Origin: Burkholderia pseudomultivorans
GTDB lineage: Bacteria > Pseudomonadota > Gammaproteobacteria > Burkholderiales > Burkholderiaceae
DNA length: 64,000 nucleotides
Direction of reading: 5' to 3'
Assembly (NCBI RefSeq): GCF_001718415.1
Contig: NZ_CP013378.1
Span: 2,604,001 to 2,668,000 of the forward strand
A program made the position numbers and the translations under genes. Below the pieces are notes generated by a model, which did no database searches, was not told the DNA's origin, and worked only from the letters and a program-made list of their open reading frames with translations. This document shows, piece after piece, positions 39,789 to 47,514 of the stretch. Every line of letters begins with the position of its first letter. The stretch's first letter is position 1.

Positions 39789-41555
39789 CTAGCGCGCCAA
39801 GCGCGTCTTGTGCGACACGCGCCGGCGCTGCGCGCGCTTTTTTTTGCAGGAACGCGCATGTCGTTCCGGTCGCCGAACATGCCGGGCGACGGCATCGGTT
39901 ACAGTCGGAAAGAAGCTCGCTGCGCCGAACACGTCGAACAGCCCGTAGGCGCGCAGACGATCCTTCACCGGCCCCTTCATCTCAGCGAAATTCATCGTAA
40001 TGCCGCGTTCCTCGAGTTCGTCGTGCAGCGCCACGAGCCGATCCGCGGCGCTGACGTCGATGTCGGTGACTGGCTCTGCGGCGACTACGATGCGCGTAAC
40101 CGGGCTTGTCGCTTGCGCGATCGCGGCGTCCAGATGCTCGCAGAATATCTCGACGTTCGCATAGAAAAGCGGGGCATCCCAGCGGAACAGCAAGAGCCCC
40201 GGCGTTTGCGCGGCGTCGGGATGACGCGCGACGTCGTGATAGCCGCGCACGCCCGTCAGCCGGCCCAGCACTGCGTCGTACGGATGCCAGGCCCGCCAAA
40301 CGAACGATAGCAGCGACAGCGCGCTGGCGAGCAGAACCCCGGGTACGACGCCCACGCCGATCACGCCGGCGAAGCACAGCATCGAGATCAGGAATTCGCT
40401 GCGGCGCATCCGGTACAGCCGCACGACGCTACGGAAATCTGCGATGCCGAAGGCCGCATAGATCACGACAGCGGCCAGCGCGGTGCGCGGGACAAACGTG
40501 AGGAGCATCGGTGCGGCAATAAGCAGGATCGCGATGCACGCGGCCGCGACGACATTCGTGACCTGGCTTTGCCCGCCCGCGGCGATCGCGACCGGTGTGC
40601 GGGACGCACTGCTGCTGACCGCGCAGCCCTGGGTCACGCCGGCCAGCAGATTGGCCGCGCCCAGTGCGATCAGCTCCTGGTTGCGGTCCGGCGCATCGCC
40701 CGCCCGAGCGGAAAGTGCGCGCGACAGCATGCTGATGTCGGCGAACGATACCAGCGCCACCGCGATCGCGCCAGACGCGAGCGCGCACACGTCGGGCAGC
40801 GAGACGGCCGGCAGGTGCGGGACAGGCATGCCGACCGGCAACGCGCCGACCGTCGCGACGCCGTGCAACGGCGACAGGCGAGCGAAGAGCGTTGCTGCCA
40901 GCACGGCGATCAATATTGCGGGCCAGCGCGGCGTCACGAGTTTGATCAGGAAGATGGCCGTCAGCACTGCGACGCCGAGCAGACCGGCAGCGATGGAAAA
41001 GCGGCCGTTGACGACGGCGTGAACGATGCGCGTCAGGCTGGAAAGCACGTCGCTGCCCGATAATGGCATGCCGAAAAGTTCGGGCAGCCGCCCGACCACG
41101 AGCGCGATGGCGATGCCGTTCAGATAACCGTACTGGATCGGGCGCGACAGCAGATCAGTGATGAAGCCGAGACCGAGCGCACCGAGCAGGATGCAGATCG
41201 CGCCGGCCGACAGCGCTAGCGCGCCGGACAGCGCGATCGCGCGCTGCGGGTCATGTGCGGCGAACGGCGCGATGGCGCTCGCGATCAGCGCCGCCAGCGC
41301 GGAATCCGGGCCGAGAACGAGGATCCGGCTCGGGCCGAGCAGCGCGTACGCGAGCAATGCAGCCATCGACGCATAGAGGCCTGTGATGGCCGGCAGCCCG
41401 GCTGCTTGCGCATAGCTCATGCCGACCGGCACTAGGACGGCCGAAAGCGCGATCCCGGCGTAAAGGTCGTGCGAAAGCCACGCATGCCGATAGTTCGCGA
41501 GCAGCGCGACGCCTGGGAGCATGCGGCCGATTCGTCCGGATAACGGGCGGTTCAT
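39789..41555 (-). CDS. SulP-family anion transporter with STAS domain
   Basis: 588 residues. About 11-12 membrane helices ('AGIALSAVLVPVGMSYAQAAGLPAITGLYASM' is the SulP signature, and 'FADISMLSRALSARAGDAPDRNQELIALGAANLLAGVTQGCAVSSSASRTPVA' is the second). A cytoplasmic STAS domain follows from about residue 440 ('LLLFRWDAPLFYANVEIF', 'IVVAAEPVTDIDVSAADRLVALHDEL'). It could carry sulfate, bicarbonate or a dicarboxylate. The last 25 residues are very basic, and the reading frame there crosses an A8 run (T8 on the plus strand, 39838-39845). A longer start at 41648 exists. Confidence 0.9.
   Translation of the reverse strand: MNRPLSGRIGRMLPGVALLANYRHAWLSHDLYAGIALSAVLVPVGMSYAQAAGLPAITGLYASMAALLAYALLGPSRILVLGPDSALAALIASAIAPFAAHDPQRAIALSGALALSAGAICILLGALGLGFITDLLSRPIQYGYLNGIAIALVVGRLPELFGMPLSGSDVLSSLTRIVHAVVNGRFSIAAGLLGVAVLTAIFLIKLVTPRWPAILIAVLAATLFARLSPLHGVATVGALPVGMPVPHLPAVSLPDVCALASGAIAVALVSFADISMLSRALSARAGDAPDRNQELIALGAANLLAGVTQGCAVSSSASRTPVAIAAGGQSQVTNVVAAACIAILLIAAPMLLTFVPRTALAAVVIYAAFGIADFRSVVRLYRMRRSEFLISMLCFAGVIGVGVVPGVLLASALSLLSFVWRAWHPYDAVLGRLTGVRGYHDVARHPDAAQTPGLLLFRWDAPLFYANVEIFCEHLDAAIAQATSPVTRIVVAAEPVTDIDVSAADRLVALHDELEERGITMNFAEMKGPVKDRLRAYGLFDVFGAASFFPTVTDAVARHVRRPERHARSCKKKRAQRRRVSHKTRLAR
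39838..39845 (+). terminator. T8 tract after GC-rich inverted repeats (terminator candidate)
   Basis: Eight Ts directly after GCGCCGGCGC and GCGCGC-rich self-complementary sequence, 142 bases past the 79-residue gene. This would end the plus-strand BON/79-residue transcript, inside the 3' end of the convergent SulP gene. Confidence 0.5.
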
Positions 41556-41687
41556 CGCGGAAAGGGCGGGGCGACAGGCTTGCCTTGCCCCGTTAGGCAG
41601 TCGCTCATCGGTATGTGGCCGCCTCCGAATAGACGCGTGAAACCGCACAGCGATGGATGCCGAGGCTCGACGCCACGCCGGCGGGCA

Positions 41688-41930
41688 TCACGCCACCTTG
41701 AGCGTGGAAAGCTGCAGCGCCTGCGCGAAGCGGGCCAGCGTGGCGATCGATCCCGTCACGCTTTCGTATCGCTCGCGCCCGATCTGCCCGTCAAGTATCA
41801 CCAGCATGCCGGCGTCTTGTGCGAGTGCGACAAGTGTGGGCGTGTCGAGCGCGGCTGTGCCGGACGTTTCGGACGTGTCGGATGTGGCGGCCCTCATCCC
41901 CAAGTCGGAACGATAGTCGGCGTGTGACAT
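41688..41930 (-). CDS. Small protein of unknown function, 80 residues
   Basis: Starts MSHADYRSDLGMRAATSDTS, with a Ser/Thr-rich head. A helical part follows: 'TPTLVALAQDAGMLVILDGQIGRERYESVTGSIATLARFAQALQLSTLKVA'. AGGAG lies 7 bases before the ATG, supporting the start. No domain is recognised. It lies between the LOG gene and SulP on the same strand. Confidence 0.6.
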   Translation of the reverse strand: MSHADYRSDLGMRAATSDTSETSGTAALDTPTLVALAQDAGMLVILDGQIGRERYESVTGSIATLARFAQALQLSTLKVA

Positions 41931-42036
41931 GACGTTTCTCCTGGCTGTTGTGCGATCGGTGCGCCGGTCGCCGGTATCCATGGTTCAGTATCGCTGCGGT
42001 GCGTCCGCGATTCAATCAGTCGGTCCCGAAGTCGCG

Positions 42037-42072
42037 GTAGGAATCACGCACGCTTCGTGGGCGGATTCCTAC
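42037..42072. terminator. 9-bp stem hairpin at the end of the LOG gene
   Basis: GTAGGAATC and GATTCCTAC separated by 18 bases, overlapping the LOG stop codon. There is no T-tract, so a termination role is tentative. Confidence 0.35.
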
Positions 42073-43097
42073 ACGGCGCGTGGTTTCGGCGACGCCTTGC
42101 AGCGTGCCGGCGCGCGTTCCCGGCGCCGCGCATACCAGCTTCCGATCGCGTGCCAGATTGCCGCGGCGGATTCGCAATACGTGAACAGTTCCAGATCGCG
42201 CCGGTCGATCATCCCTTCGTCCGCGAGAAACGCCAGGTCGACCGCGCGGCGCCAGTACGCCTCGCCGACGAGGATGACCGGCAGCGGCGCGATCTTGCGC
42301 GTCTGCAGCAGCGTCAGCACCTCGAACAGCTCGTCGAACGTGCCGTAGCCGCCGGGGAAGAATACGGCCGCTTTCGCGCGCTCGAGTAGGTGCAGCTTGC
42401 GGATCGCGAAATAGTGGAACCGGAAGCAGAGATCCGGCGTGATGTACGGATTCGGCGCCTGTTCGCGCGGCAGCTCGATATTGAAGCCGATGCTCGGGGC
42501 GCCGCGCTCGTAGGCGCCGCGGTTGGCGGCTTCCATTATGCCGGGGCCGCCGCCGGTCACAATGGCCAGCCGCGCGGTGCGCGTGCACCGGTCGGCATGG
42601 GCGACGATACGCCCGAACTCGCGCGCGACGCGGTAGTACACGCTCTGTTCGACCAGCCGGCTGGCGATCGCGACGGCGCGCTGCCGGCTCGCGTCGTGCG
42701 GACGCCGGGCGAGCAGGCGATTCGCTTCGTCCAGCCGCGAGTTGGCAACCGGCGGCGCGACGATACGCGTGCTACCGTAGATAACGACCGCATGGCCGAT
42801 CTGTTCGTTCTGCAGGCGCTCCTCGGCTTTCCAGTAGTCGAGTTGCAGCCGGATGCCGCGCATGCCCGGACCCTGCAGAAGGGTTGCGTCTTCGTCGGCC
42901 GGCGTGCGTTTCGGGCTTTTGGTGGCGCGTCGCGCGCTGCGTGAGACGAGCTGGATGTCTCCCTGGCGGACGGTGGCAACGTGCCTCGCGCGTAGCCGCT
43001 TGCCGCGCGCTTTCGCGATCGTCGCGGCGGGGTCTGGACGGAGGCGTGCGCGGCCTTTTGCCGTACCGGCGCGAGCGCGTTTGAGGGCGGATGACAT
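42069..43097 (-). CDS. LOG-family protein (lysine decarboxylase-like fold) with basic N-terminal extension
   Basis: 342 residues. The C-terminal 240 are a LOG-type nucleoside-monophosphate phosphoribohydrolase domain: 'HAVVIYGSTRI', 'LAIVTGGGPGIMEAANRGAYERGAPSIGFNIELP' and the active-site motif 'FFPGGYGTFDELFEVLTLLQTRKI' (PGGxGTxxE). The first 70 residues are unusually basic and low in hydrophobics ('MSSALKRARAGTAKGRARLR', 'ARGKRLRARHVATVRQGD'), an extension not seen in short LOG enzymes, perhaps for nucleic-acid or membrane contact. The family releases free base from nucleotide 5'-monophosphates. The ATG at 43097 is used; a TTG precedes it. Confidence 0.88.
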   Translation of the reverse strand: MSSALKRARAGTAKGRARLRPDPAATIAKARGKRLRARHVATVRQGDIQLVSRSARRATKSPKRTPADEDATLLQGPGMRGIRLQLDYWKAEERLQNEQIGHAVVIYGSTRIVAPPVANSRLDEANRLLARRPHDASRQRAVAIASRLVEQSVYYRVAREFGRIVAHADRCTRTARLAIVTGGGPGIMEAANRGAYERGAPSIGFNIELPREQAPNPYITPDLCFRFHYFAIRKLHLLERAKAAVFFPGGYGTFDELFEVLTLLQTRKIAPLPVILVGEAYWRRAVDLAFLADEGMIDRRDLELFTYCESAAAIWHAIGSWYARRRERAPARCKASPKPRAV

Positions 43098-43119
43098 CAA
43101 CGGAAGTGCCGCGCGGCGG

Positions 43120-43455
43120 TCACTGGTTCAGCACCCATTGCACGAGCAGATGCGCGTCGTCGGCGGACAACGGCCCGCCGCGATCGATGGCCGACGGCAT
43201 CGGCGTGTCGCCCCAGTGCACGGGGCCGCCGACGCGCAGCTTGCGTTCCAGCGCCGCGGCGGCATGCGGATCGCCGCGATAGCGCTCGGCGATCTCGTGA
43301 AACGACGGCCCGAGGAACGTCATGTCCGTCGTATGGCAGAACATGCAGTGCTGCGCATTGACGAGCTCAGTCGGCTCGGGCACGGACGTCTGCGCGGCGG
43401 CCATCCCGGCCGTCACAGCGATCGCGCAAAGGGCGGCGGCACGGATGATCCTCAT
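43120..43455 (-). CDS. Small c-type cytochrome
   Basis: 111 residues with a signal peptide (MRIIRAAALCAIAVTAGMAAAQ). One haem-binding CXXCH motif ('NAQHCMFCHTTDMTFLGPSFHEIAERYRGD') and a distal Met ligand in 'WGDTPMPSAI' follow. It is a periplasmic electron carrier of the cytochrome c-551/552 type. AAGGA fits the ATG at 43455. It begins 19 bases after the end of the Acg-type nitroreductase gene, so the two are co-transcribed. Confidence 0.9.
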   Translation of the reverse strand: MRIIRAAALCAIAVTAGMAAAQTSVPEPTELVNAQHCMFCHTTDMTFLGPSFHEIAERYRGDPHAAAALERKLRVGGPVHWGDTPMPSAIDRGGPLSADDAHLLVQWVLNQ

Positions 43456-43474
43456 GTTCATTTCCTTGTCGGGA

Positions 43475-44482
43475 TCAGGAGAAGGAGACCACTTCGTCAA
43501 GCGGGCGACGCGGCGAATGCGGCGTATGCGGACCGCGTCCGACGCGCAGCAGCAACTGCGGCTCGCCGCGCAGCGCGAGCATGTGGCACAAATGGGCGCG
43601 CAGCCCGGCGGTCTCGATCGGTTGATTCAGATACGACGCTGTATAGCCCGCCCGCGTTGCGACGAGCAGGACGCGCTCCAGCGCCTGGCCGGCGGCGAGC
43701 CACGCTTCGCGATCGTCGCGCGCGGTCGCGATGCACATGATCAACGGCGATGCGCCGACGAGCTGGTGATGCAGCGCGGCGAGCCCGTTGCCCAGATCAA
43801 AGGTTCGTACCGCCATCGTCGCGACGGGTGCGGCGAAGTCGAGCAACGTTGGCACGCCGGCCGCGAATGCCGGCATGCCATCGACGTGCCGGCGCGGATC
43901 GATCCAGCTCGCCAGCTCGCGCCGGAAGCGCGGGTCCGCGAACTGCTGACGGTCGGCCTCTGCCACCAGCTCGGCGACGCGTGCGCGATGCGCGATCGAG
44001 TCGACGCACGCGACGTCGACGCCTTCCGCGACACCGGCCGCGATCAACTCTTGCTGGATATCGTCCGGCACGGCCTTCGATTCGAATGGTGCACGCGTCG
44101 TGACGCGATCCGGAATTGCATCAAACAGCGCGCCGAGAGACGCATCGGAATAGCCGTCGTCGCAGATCCGAACGAGCGCCAGCAGATCGGGATCAACCTC
44201 GGAAGGAAACGTGCTGATCGTGTGGGCGAGCCCGGCGTGATCGAGCGCGACACGCAGGTTGAGCAACGCAGCGCCGCAGCTGATTATGAGTTCGCGATCG
44301 AACGGATCGACAACGGGCAACGCGCGAACGCGGTCCGCGCACACGGAAATCGTCGCACCGTTGACTAGGAAGCGCCACGGCTGGGAGTTATGGCTGGACG
44401 GCGCCAGCACCGCATAGCCCAGCAACTCCCGCAACTGATGGTCAGGATGGGCGCTTGCGGCAAGCGGGGGAACGGATATCAT
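43475..44482 (-). CDS. Acg-family FMN-binding oxidoreductase (nitroreductase superfamily)
   Basis: 335 residues resembling the mycobacterial Acg (Rv2032) group, a double nitroreductase-fold protein induced by hypoxia and thought to sequester FMN. Marks are 'LRELLGYAVLAPSSHNSQPWRFLVNGATISVCADRVRALPVVDPFDRELIISCGAALLNLRVAL' and 'RAGYTASYLNQPIETAGLRAHLCHMLALRGEPQLLLRVGRG'. GGAG is 8 bases before the ATG. It diverges from an alcohol dehydrogenase across a perfect FNR box, so oxygen control is expected, as for its mycobacterial relatives under DosR. Confidence 0.88.
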   Translation of the reverse strand: MISVPPLAASAHPDHQLRELLGYAVLAPSSHNSQPWRFLVNGATISVCADRVRALPVVDPFDRELIISCGAALLNLRVALDHAGLAHTISTFPSEVDPDLLALVRICDDGYSDASLGALFDAIPDRVTTRAPFESKAVPDDIQQELIAAGVAEGVDVACVDSIAHRARVAELVAEADRQQFADPRFRRELASWIDPRRHVDGMPAFAAGVPTLLDFAAPVATMAVRTFDLGNGLAALHHQLVGASPLIMCIATARDDREAWLAAGQALERVLLVATRAGYTASYLNQPIETAGLRAHLCHMLALRGEPQLLLRVGRGPHTPHSPRRPLDEVVSFS

Positions 44483-44552
44483 CGATCATCTCCAGATTGC
44501 CGCGCGGGCGGCATCACGCCACTTCATCGTGTCAGTAACCGCGCGGCGGGCG

Positions 44553-44566
44553 TTGACCCACGTCAA
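44553..44566. promoter_or_regulatory. FNR/ANR box (perfect), divergent
   Basis: TTGAC-CCAC-GTCAA, 70 bases from the Acg-type gene start (44482, minus) and 89 bases from the alcohol dehydrogenase start (44656, plus). Confidence 0.82.
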
Positions 44567-44655
44567 GCGCCTGTCAGCAGGCCCGACACGCGCGCCGGCC
44601 GAGGGCTAGCCTTGGAACGTGAGTCGCGCGACACTGGTCGCGCAGGGAGGCGAGT

Positions 44656-45645
44656 ATGTTTGCGATGATATTTGACGGCACGACACCACACTTGCGCCAA
44701 GCGAACGTGCCGGATCCGTCGCCCGCGGTGGGCCAGTTGCTGATCGACGTACACGCATGCGGCGTATGCCGGACCGATCTGCACGTCGTCGACGGCGATC
44801 TCGCTCACCCGAAGCTGCCGCTGATTCCGGGTCACGAAATCGTCGGAACGGTGCGCCGGCTGGGCGAAGGCGTGATGGGCTTCGTCGTGGGCGACCGGGT
44901 AGGCGTTCCGTGGCTAGGGTCGACCTGTGGGCATTGCGTGTATTGCACGTCCGGTCGCGAGAACTTGTGCGACCACCCCGGTTTCACCGGCTATACGATC
45001 GACGGCGGCTATGCCGAGCGCGTGACTGCAGATCACCGGTATTGCGTGCATCTGCCGCAACGCTATGCCGATCTGGAGGCGGCGCCGCTTCTGTGCGCCG
45101 GCCTGATCGGTTATCGAACCTTGCGGATGGCGGGCGACGCACGCCGCATCGGCATCTACGGTTTCGGCGCGGCGGCCCATCTCGTCGCGCAGGTCGCGCA
45201 TGTCGAAGGGCGCAAGGTGTTCGCGCTGACGAAACCCGGCGACACAGCGGCGCAACAGCTCGCGCTGTCGCTGGGAGCCGCGTGGGCTGGCGGCAGCGAC
45301 GAAGCGCCGCCGGAGCCGCTCGATGCCGCGCTGATTTTCGCGCCGGTGGGCGCAATGGTGCCGGCCGCGCTGCGCGCGGTCGACAAAGGCGGGATCGTTG
45401 TATGCGGCGGCATTCACATGACTGACATCCCGAGCTTTCCGTATGCGTGGCTGTGGGGCGAGCGCCGTATCGCGTCGGTGGCCAACCTGACGCGCGCGGA
45501 CGCGGCCGAATTCATGCAGGTCGCCGCCGCGACGCCGCTGCGGGTCGAGGCGGTGCGCTACGCGGTGACGGACGTGAACCGCGCGCTCGACGACCTGCGC
45601 GGCGGCCGCGTATCGGGCGCCGCCGTGCTGGTCATGCGCGGTTGA
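44656..45645 (+). CDS. Zinc-dependent alcohol dehydrogenase (AdhA-like)
   Basis: 329-residue MDR-family enzyme that interconverts alcohols and aldehydes with NAD(P)H. Catalytic zinc ligands are in 'HACGVCRTDLHVVDGDL' (Cys) and 'PGHEIVG' (His-Glu). Structural zinc cysteines are in 'STCGHCVYCTSGRENLCD'. The Rossmann motif is 'IGIYGFGAAAHLVAQVA' (GxGxxA variant). In this locus it would reoxidise NADH by making alcohol from aldehyde. It is convergent with the fnr gene (25-base gap). Confidence 0.93.
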   Translation: MFAMIFDGTTPHLRQANVPDPSPAVGQLLIDVHACGVCRTDLHVVDGDLAHPKLPLIPGHEIVGTVRRLGEGVMGFVVGDRVGVPWLGSTCGHCVYCTSGRENLCDHPGFTGYTIDGGYAERVTADHRYCVHLPQRYADLEAAPLLCAGLIGYRTLRMAGDARRIGIYGFGAAAHLVAQVAHVEGRKVFALTKPGDTAAQQLALSLGAAWAGGSDEAPPEPLDAALIFAPVGAMVPAALRAVDKGGIVVCGGIHMTDIPSFPYAWLWGERRIASVANLTRADAAEFMQVAAATPLRVEAVRYAVTDVNRALDDLRGGRVSGAAVLVMRG

Positions 45646-45670
45646 TCGACTTGGCGGACCCGCGGTGCGA

Positions 45671-46444
45671 TTAGATCTGCCGCAGACCGTCCGAATCCAC
45701 GATCCGGATCTGCTTGCCTTGTGCCGCGACCAGCCCCTTGCGCTGGAACTTCGACAGCATGCGGCTGACAGTCTCGAGCGTCATCCCGAGATATTCGCCG
45801 ATCTCGTCGCGCGTCATCCGTAGCACGAATTCCGCAGCTGAATAGCCGCGTGCCTTGAAGCGTGCGGAAAGATTCAGCAGGAACGCGGCCACACGCTGCT
45901 CGGCGCTCATCGTGCCGAGCAGCAGCATCTGGGAGGATTCGCGCACGATCTCGCCGCTCATCATCTGATAGACGTGATGCTGCATCGGCCGCACTTCGCG
46001 GCACATCTGCTCGAGCTGGCCGAACGGGATGATGCAGACCGTGCTGTCCTCGAGCGCGATCGCGTCGCCATTGTGGTGCCCGGTGTGCACGCCCTCGAGC
46101 CCGAGCGATTCACCGACGATCTGGAAGCCGGTGATCTGCTCGTCGCCGTCTCGATGTATCACGATGGTCTTGAATGATCCGGTTCTCACCGCATAGATGC
46201 TATTGAATGTGTCGCCCGCGCGAAACAGCGTTTCGCCGCGCCTGACGTGTCGCGTCGTGCAGATCATCGCGTCGACGCGCGCGAAATCGTCCGGCGAAAG
46301 ATCGGGCGGCAGGCAGACGGTCCGCAACGCGCACGTCGAACAGCGGGACGCGGCGCGCTTGGGCCGATCCGCCGATTCGACGGGATGAAGCGGGATGAAC
46401 GGGCGTAACGGCATGGTCGTCGAGACTTCGGCACTGCTCTGCAT
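45671..46444 (-). CDS. fnr: FNR/ANR-type oxygen-sensing transcription regulator
   Basis: 257-residue CRP/FNR-superfamily regulator with a predicted [4Fe-4S] cluster. Cluster cysteines are C35, C38 and C44 (CSTCALRTVC, C-x2-C-x5-C) plus C137 in 'STVCIIPF', matching Cys20/23/29/122 of E. coli FNR. The effector domain has 'GETLFRAGDTFNSIYAVRTGSFKT' and 'DGDEQITGFQIVGESLGLEG'. The HTH 'MTRDEIGEYLGMTLETVSRMLSKFQ' carries E-x-x-S-R, which reads TTGAT half-sites. GGAG 6 bases upstream supports the ATG at 46444; 46414 is the alternative. Its target boxes are spread through the surrounding 42 kb, so it probably controls this locus. Confidence 0.93.
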   Translation of the reverse strand: MQSSAEVSTTMPLRPFIPLHPVESADRPKRAASRCSTCALRTVCLPPDLSPDDFARVDAMICTTRHVRRGETLFRAGDTFNSIYAVRTGSFKTIVIHRDGDEQITGFQIVGESLGLEGVHTGHHNGDAIALEDSTVCIIPFGQLEQMCREVRPMQHHVYQMMSGEIVRESSQMLLLGTMSAEQRVAAFLLNLSARFKARGYSAAEFVLRMTRDEIGEYLGMTLETVSRMLSKFQRKGLVAAQGKQIRIVDSDGLRQI

Positions 46445-46866
46445 GATCGGCTCCAGTTCGGGGGCAGCGGCGGTTCGCCGTCGGGCGGGGGGCGCTGGCC
46501 GTTGTACCGGCGGCCGTGGTTCCTGCCGCCTTCCTGTCAGGAACGCCACACCGGACGCGCCTGGAGACCGATACGCCGGTCTCGACGACGATGTTGCTTT
46601 TGCTCCGGAAGTCGCGCTTGCTCGTTTTTCTTGATGTGCAGTATGGACGTTGCGTGACGTCAAGAAAATCAGCCGGGATTGAAGTTGCGGTAGGTGAGAG
46701 GGAAGTCTTGTAGGAGGTTTCCTACAGGGGCTCGGCAACTCGTCGCGAATGTCGCGCGCGTGCGCCGGGCACCCATGGCGGCCGCAATGCGGCCGCGCCG
46801 GCCGGGCCGTTGTCACCGATGCTTCGGGGCTTCGGGACGGGGAAGCGATCGCGCCCGAGGCCGCCG
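46445..46866. other. Long regulatory gap upstream of fnr
   Basis: 422 bases with no supported gene. It contains isolated FNR half-sites (TTGAT at 46631-46635; a degenerate TTGCG-TGAC-GTCAA nearby) that could allow autoregulation. A 7-bp hairpin TGTAGGA-GGTT-TCCTACA lies at 46709-46726. Confidence 0.5.
46709..46726. repeat. Short palindrome TGTAGGA-N4-TCCTACA
   Basis: Perfect 7-bp inverted repeat about 265 bases upstream of the fnr start, in the gap after the response-regulator gene. The form (two 7-base arms, 4-base spacer) suits a dimeric regulator such as a NarL-type response regulator. A transcriptional attenuator is the alternative. Confidence 0.4.
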
Positions 46867-47514
46867 TCAGAGCTCGTCAGGGTCCTCGAACAGCTTGTGG
46901 CGCATCGCGTAGCGCACGAGTGCCGTGTCGTTCGGCAACTGCATCTTCTCGAGGATCCGCGTCTTGTACGTGCTGACGGTCTTCACGCTGACGCAGAGCG
47001 CCTGCGCGATTTCGGAAATCGACTCGCCGGTGGTGACGCGCCGGAAGACGTCGAACTCGCGGTCGGACAGGCGCTGGTGCGGCAGGAGGTCGGTCGGCTC
47101 GTTCAGACTCTGCGCGAACTGCTCGGCCATGGCCAGGCTGACGTAGACGCCGCCGGCAGCGATCTTGGTCAATGCGGCGACCAGTTCGGCGCTGGCACTT
47201 TCCTTGGTCATGTAGCCCGAGGCACCCGCGCGGAATGCACGCACCGCATATTGCTGTTCGGCATGCATCGTCAGCACGAGGATATGCAATCCCGGCTTCT
47301 CGTCCCTGATCTGCTTGATGAGTTCGACACCGTTGCGGCCGGGCATCGACAGGTCGAGCACCAACACGTTGGCATCCGTGTCGCGCATGAGCGCGATCGT
47401 CGATGCACTGTCCTGCGCTTCTCCGACGACCTCAAAACCGCTCGCGCTCTGCAGGATGTGCCGCAGGCCGTCCCTGACGAGTGCATGGTCGTCGGCGATG
47501 AGTACCCTGATCAT
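46867..47514 (-). CDS. NarL/FixJ-family response regulator
   Basis: 215 residues. The receiver domain at 1-120 has acidic pocket 'IADDHALVRDGL', phospho-acceptor Asp in 'VLVLDLSMPGRNG' and Lys in 'GYMTKESA'. A C-terminal LuxR-type HTH follows ('LSDREFDVFRRVTTGESISEIAQALCVSVKTVSTYKTRILEKMQL'). Its ATG overlaps the stop codon of the kinase gene upstream, so the two are translationally coupled as a two-component pair. The likely output is transcription of part of this locus. Confidence 0.95.
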   Translation of the reverse strand: MIRVLIADDHALVRDGLRHILQSASGFEVVGEAQDSASTIALMRDTDANVLVLDLSMPGRNGVELIKQIRDEKPGLHILVLTMHAEQQYAVRAFRAGASGYMTKESASAELVAALTKIAAGGVYVSLAMAEQFAQSLNEPTDLLPHQRLSDREFDVFRRVTTGESISEIAQALCVSVKTVSTYKTRILEKMQLPNDTALVRYAMRHKLFEDPDEL

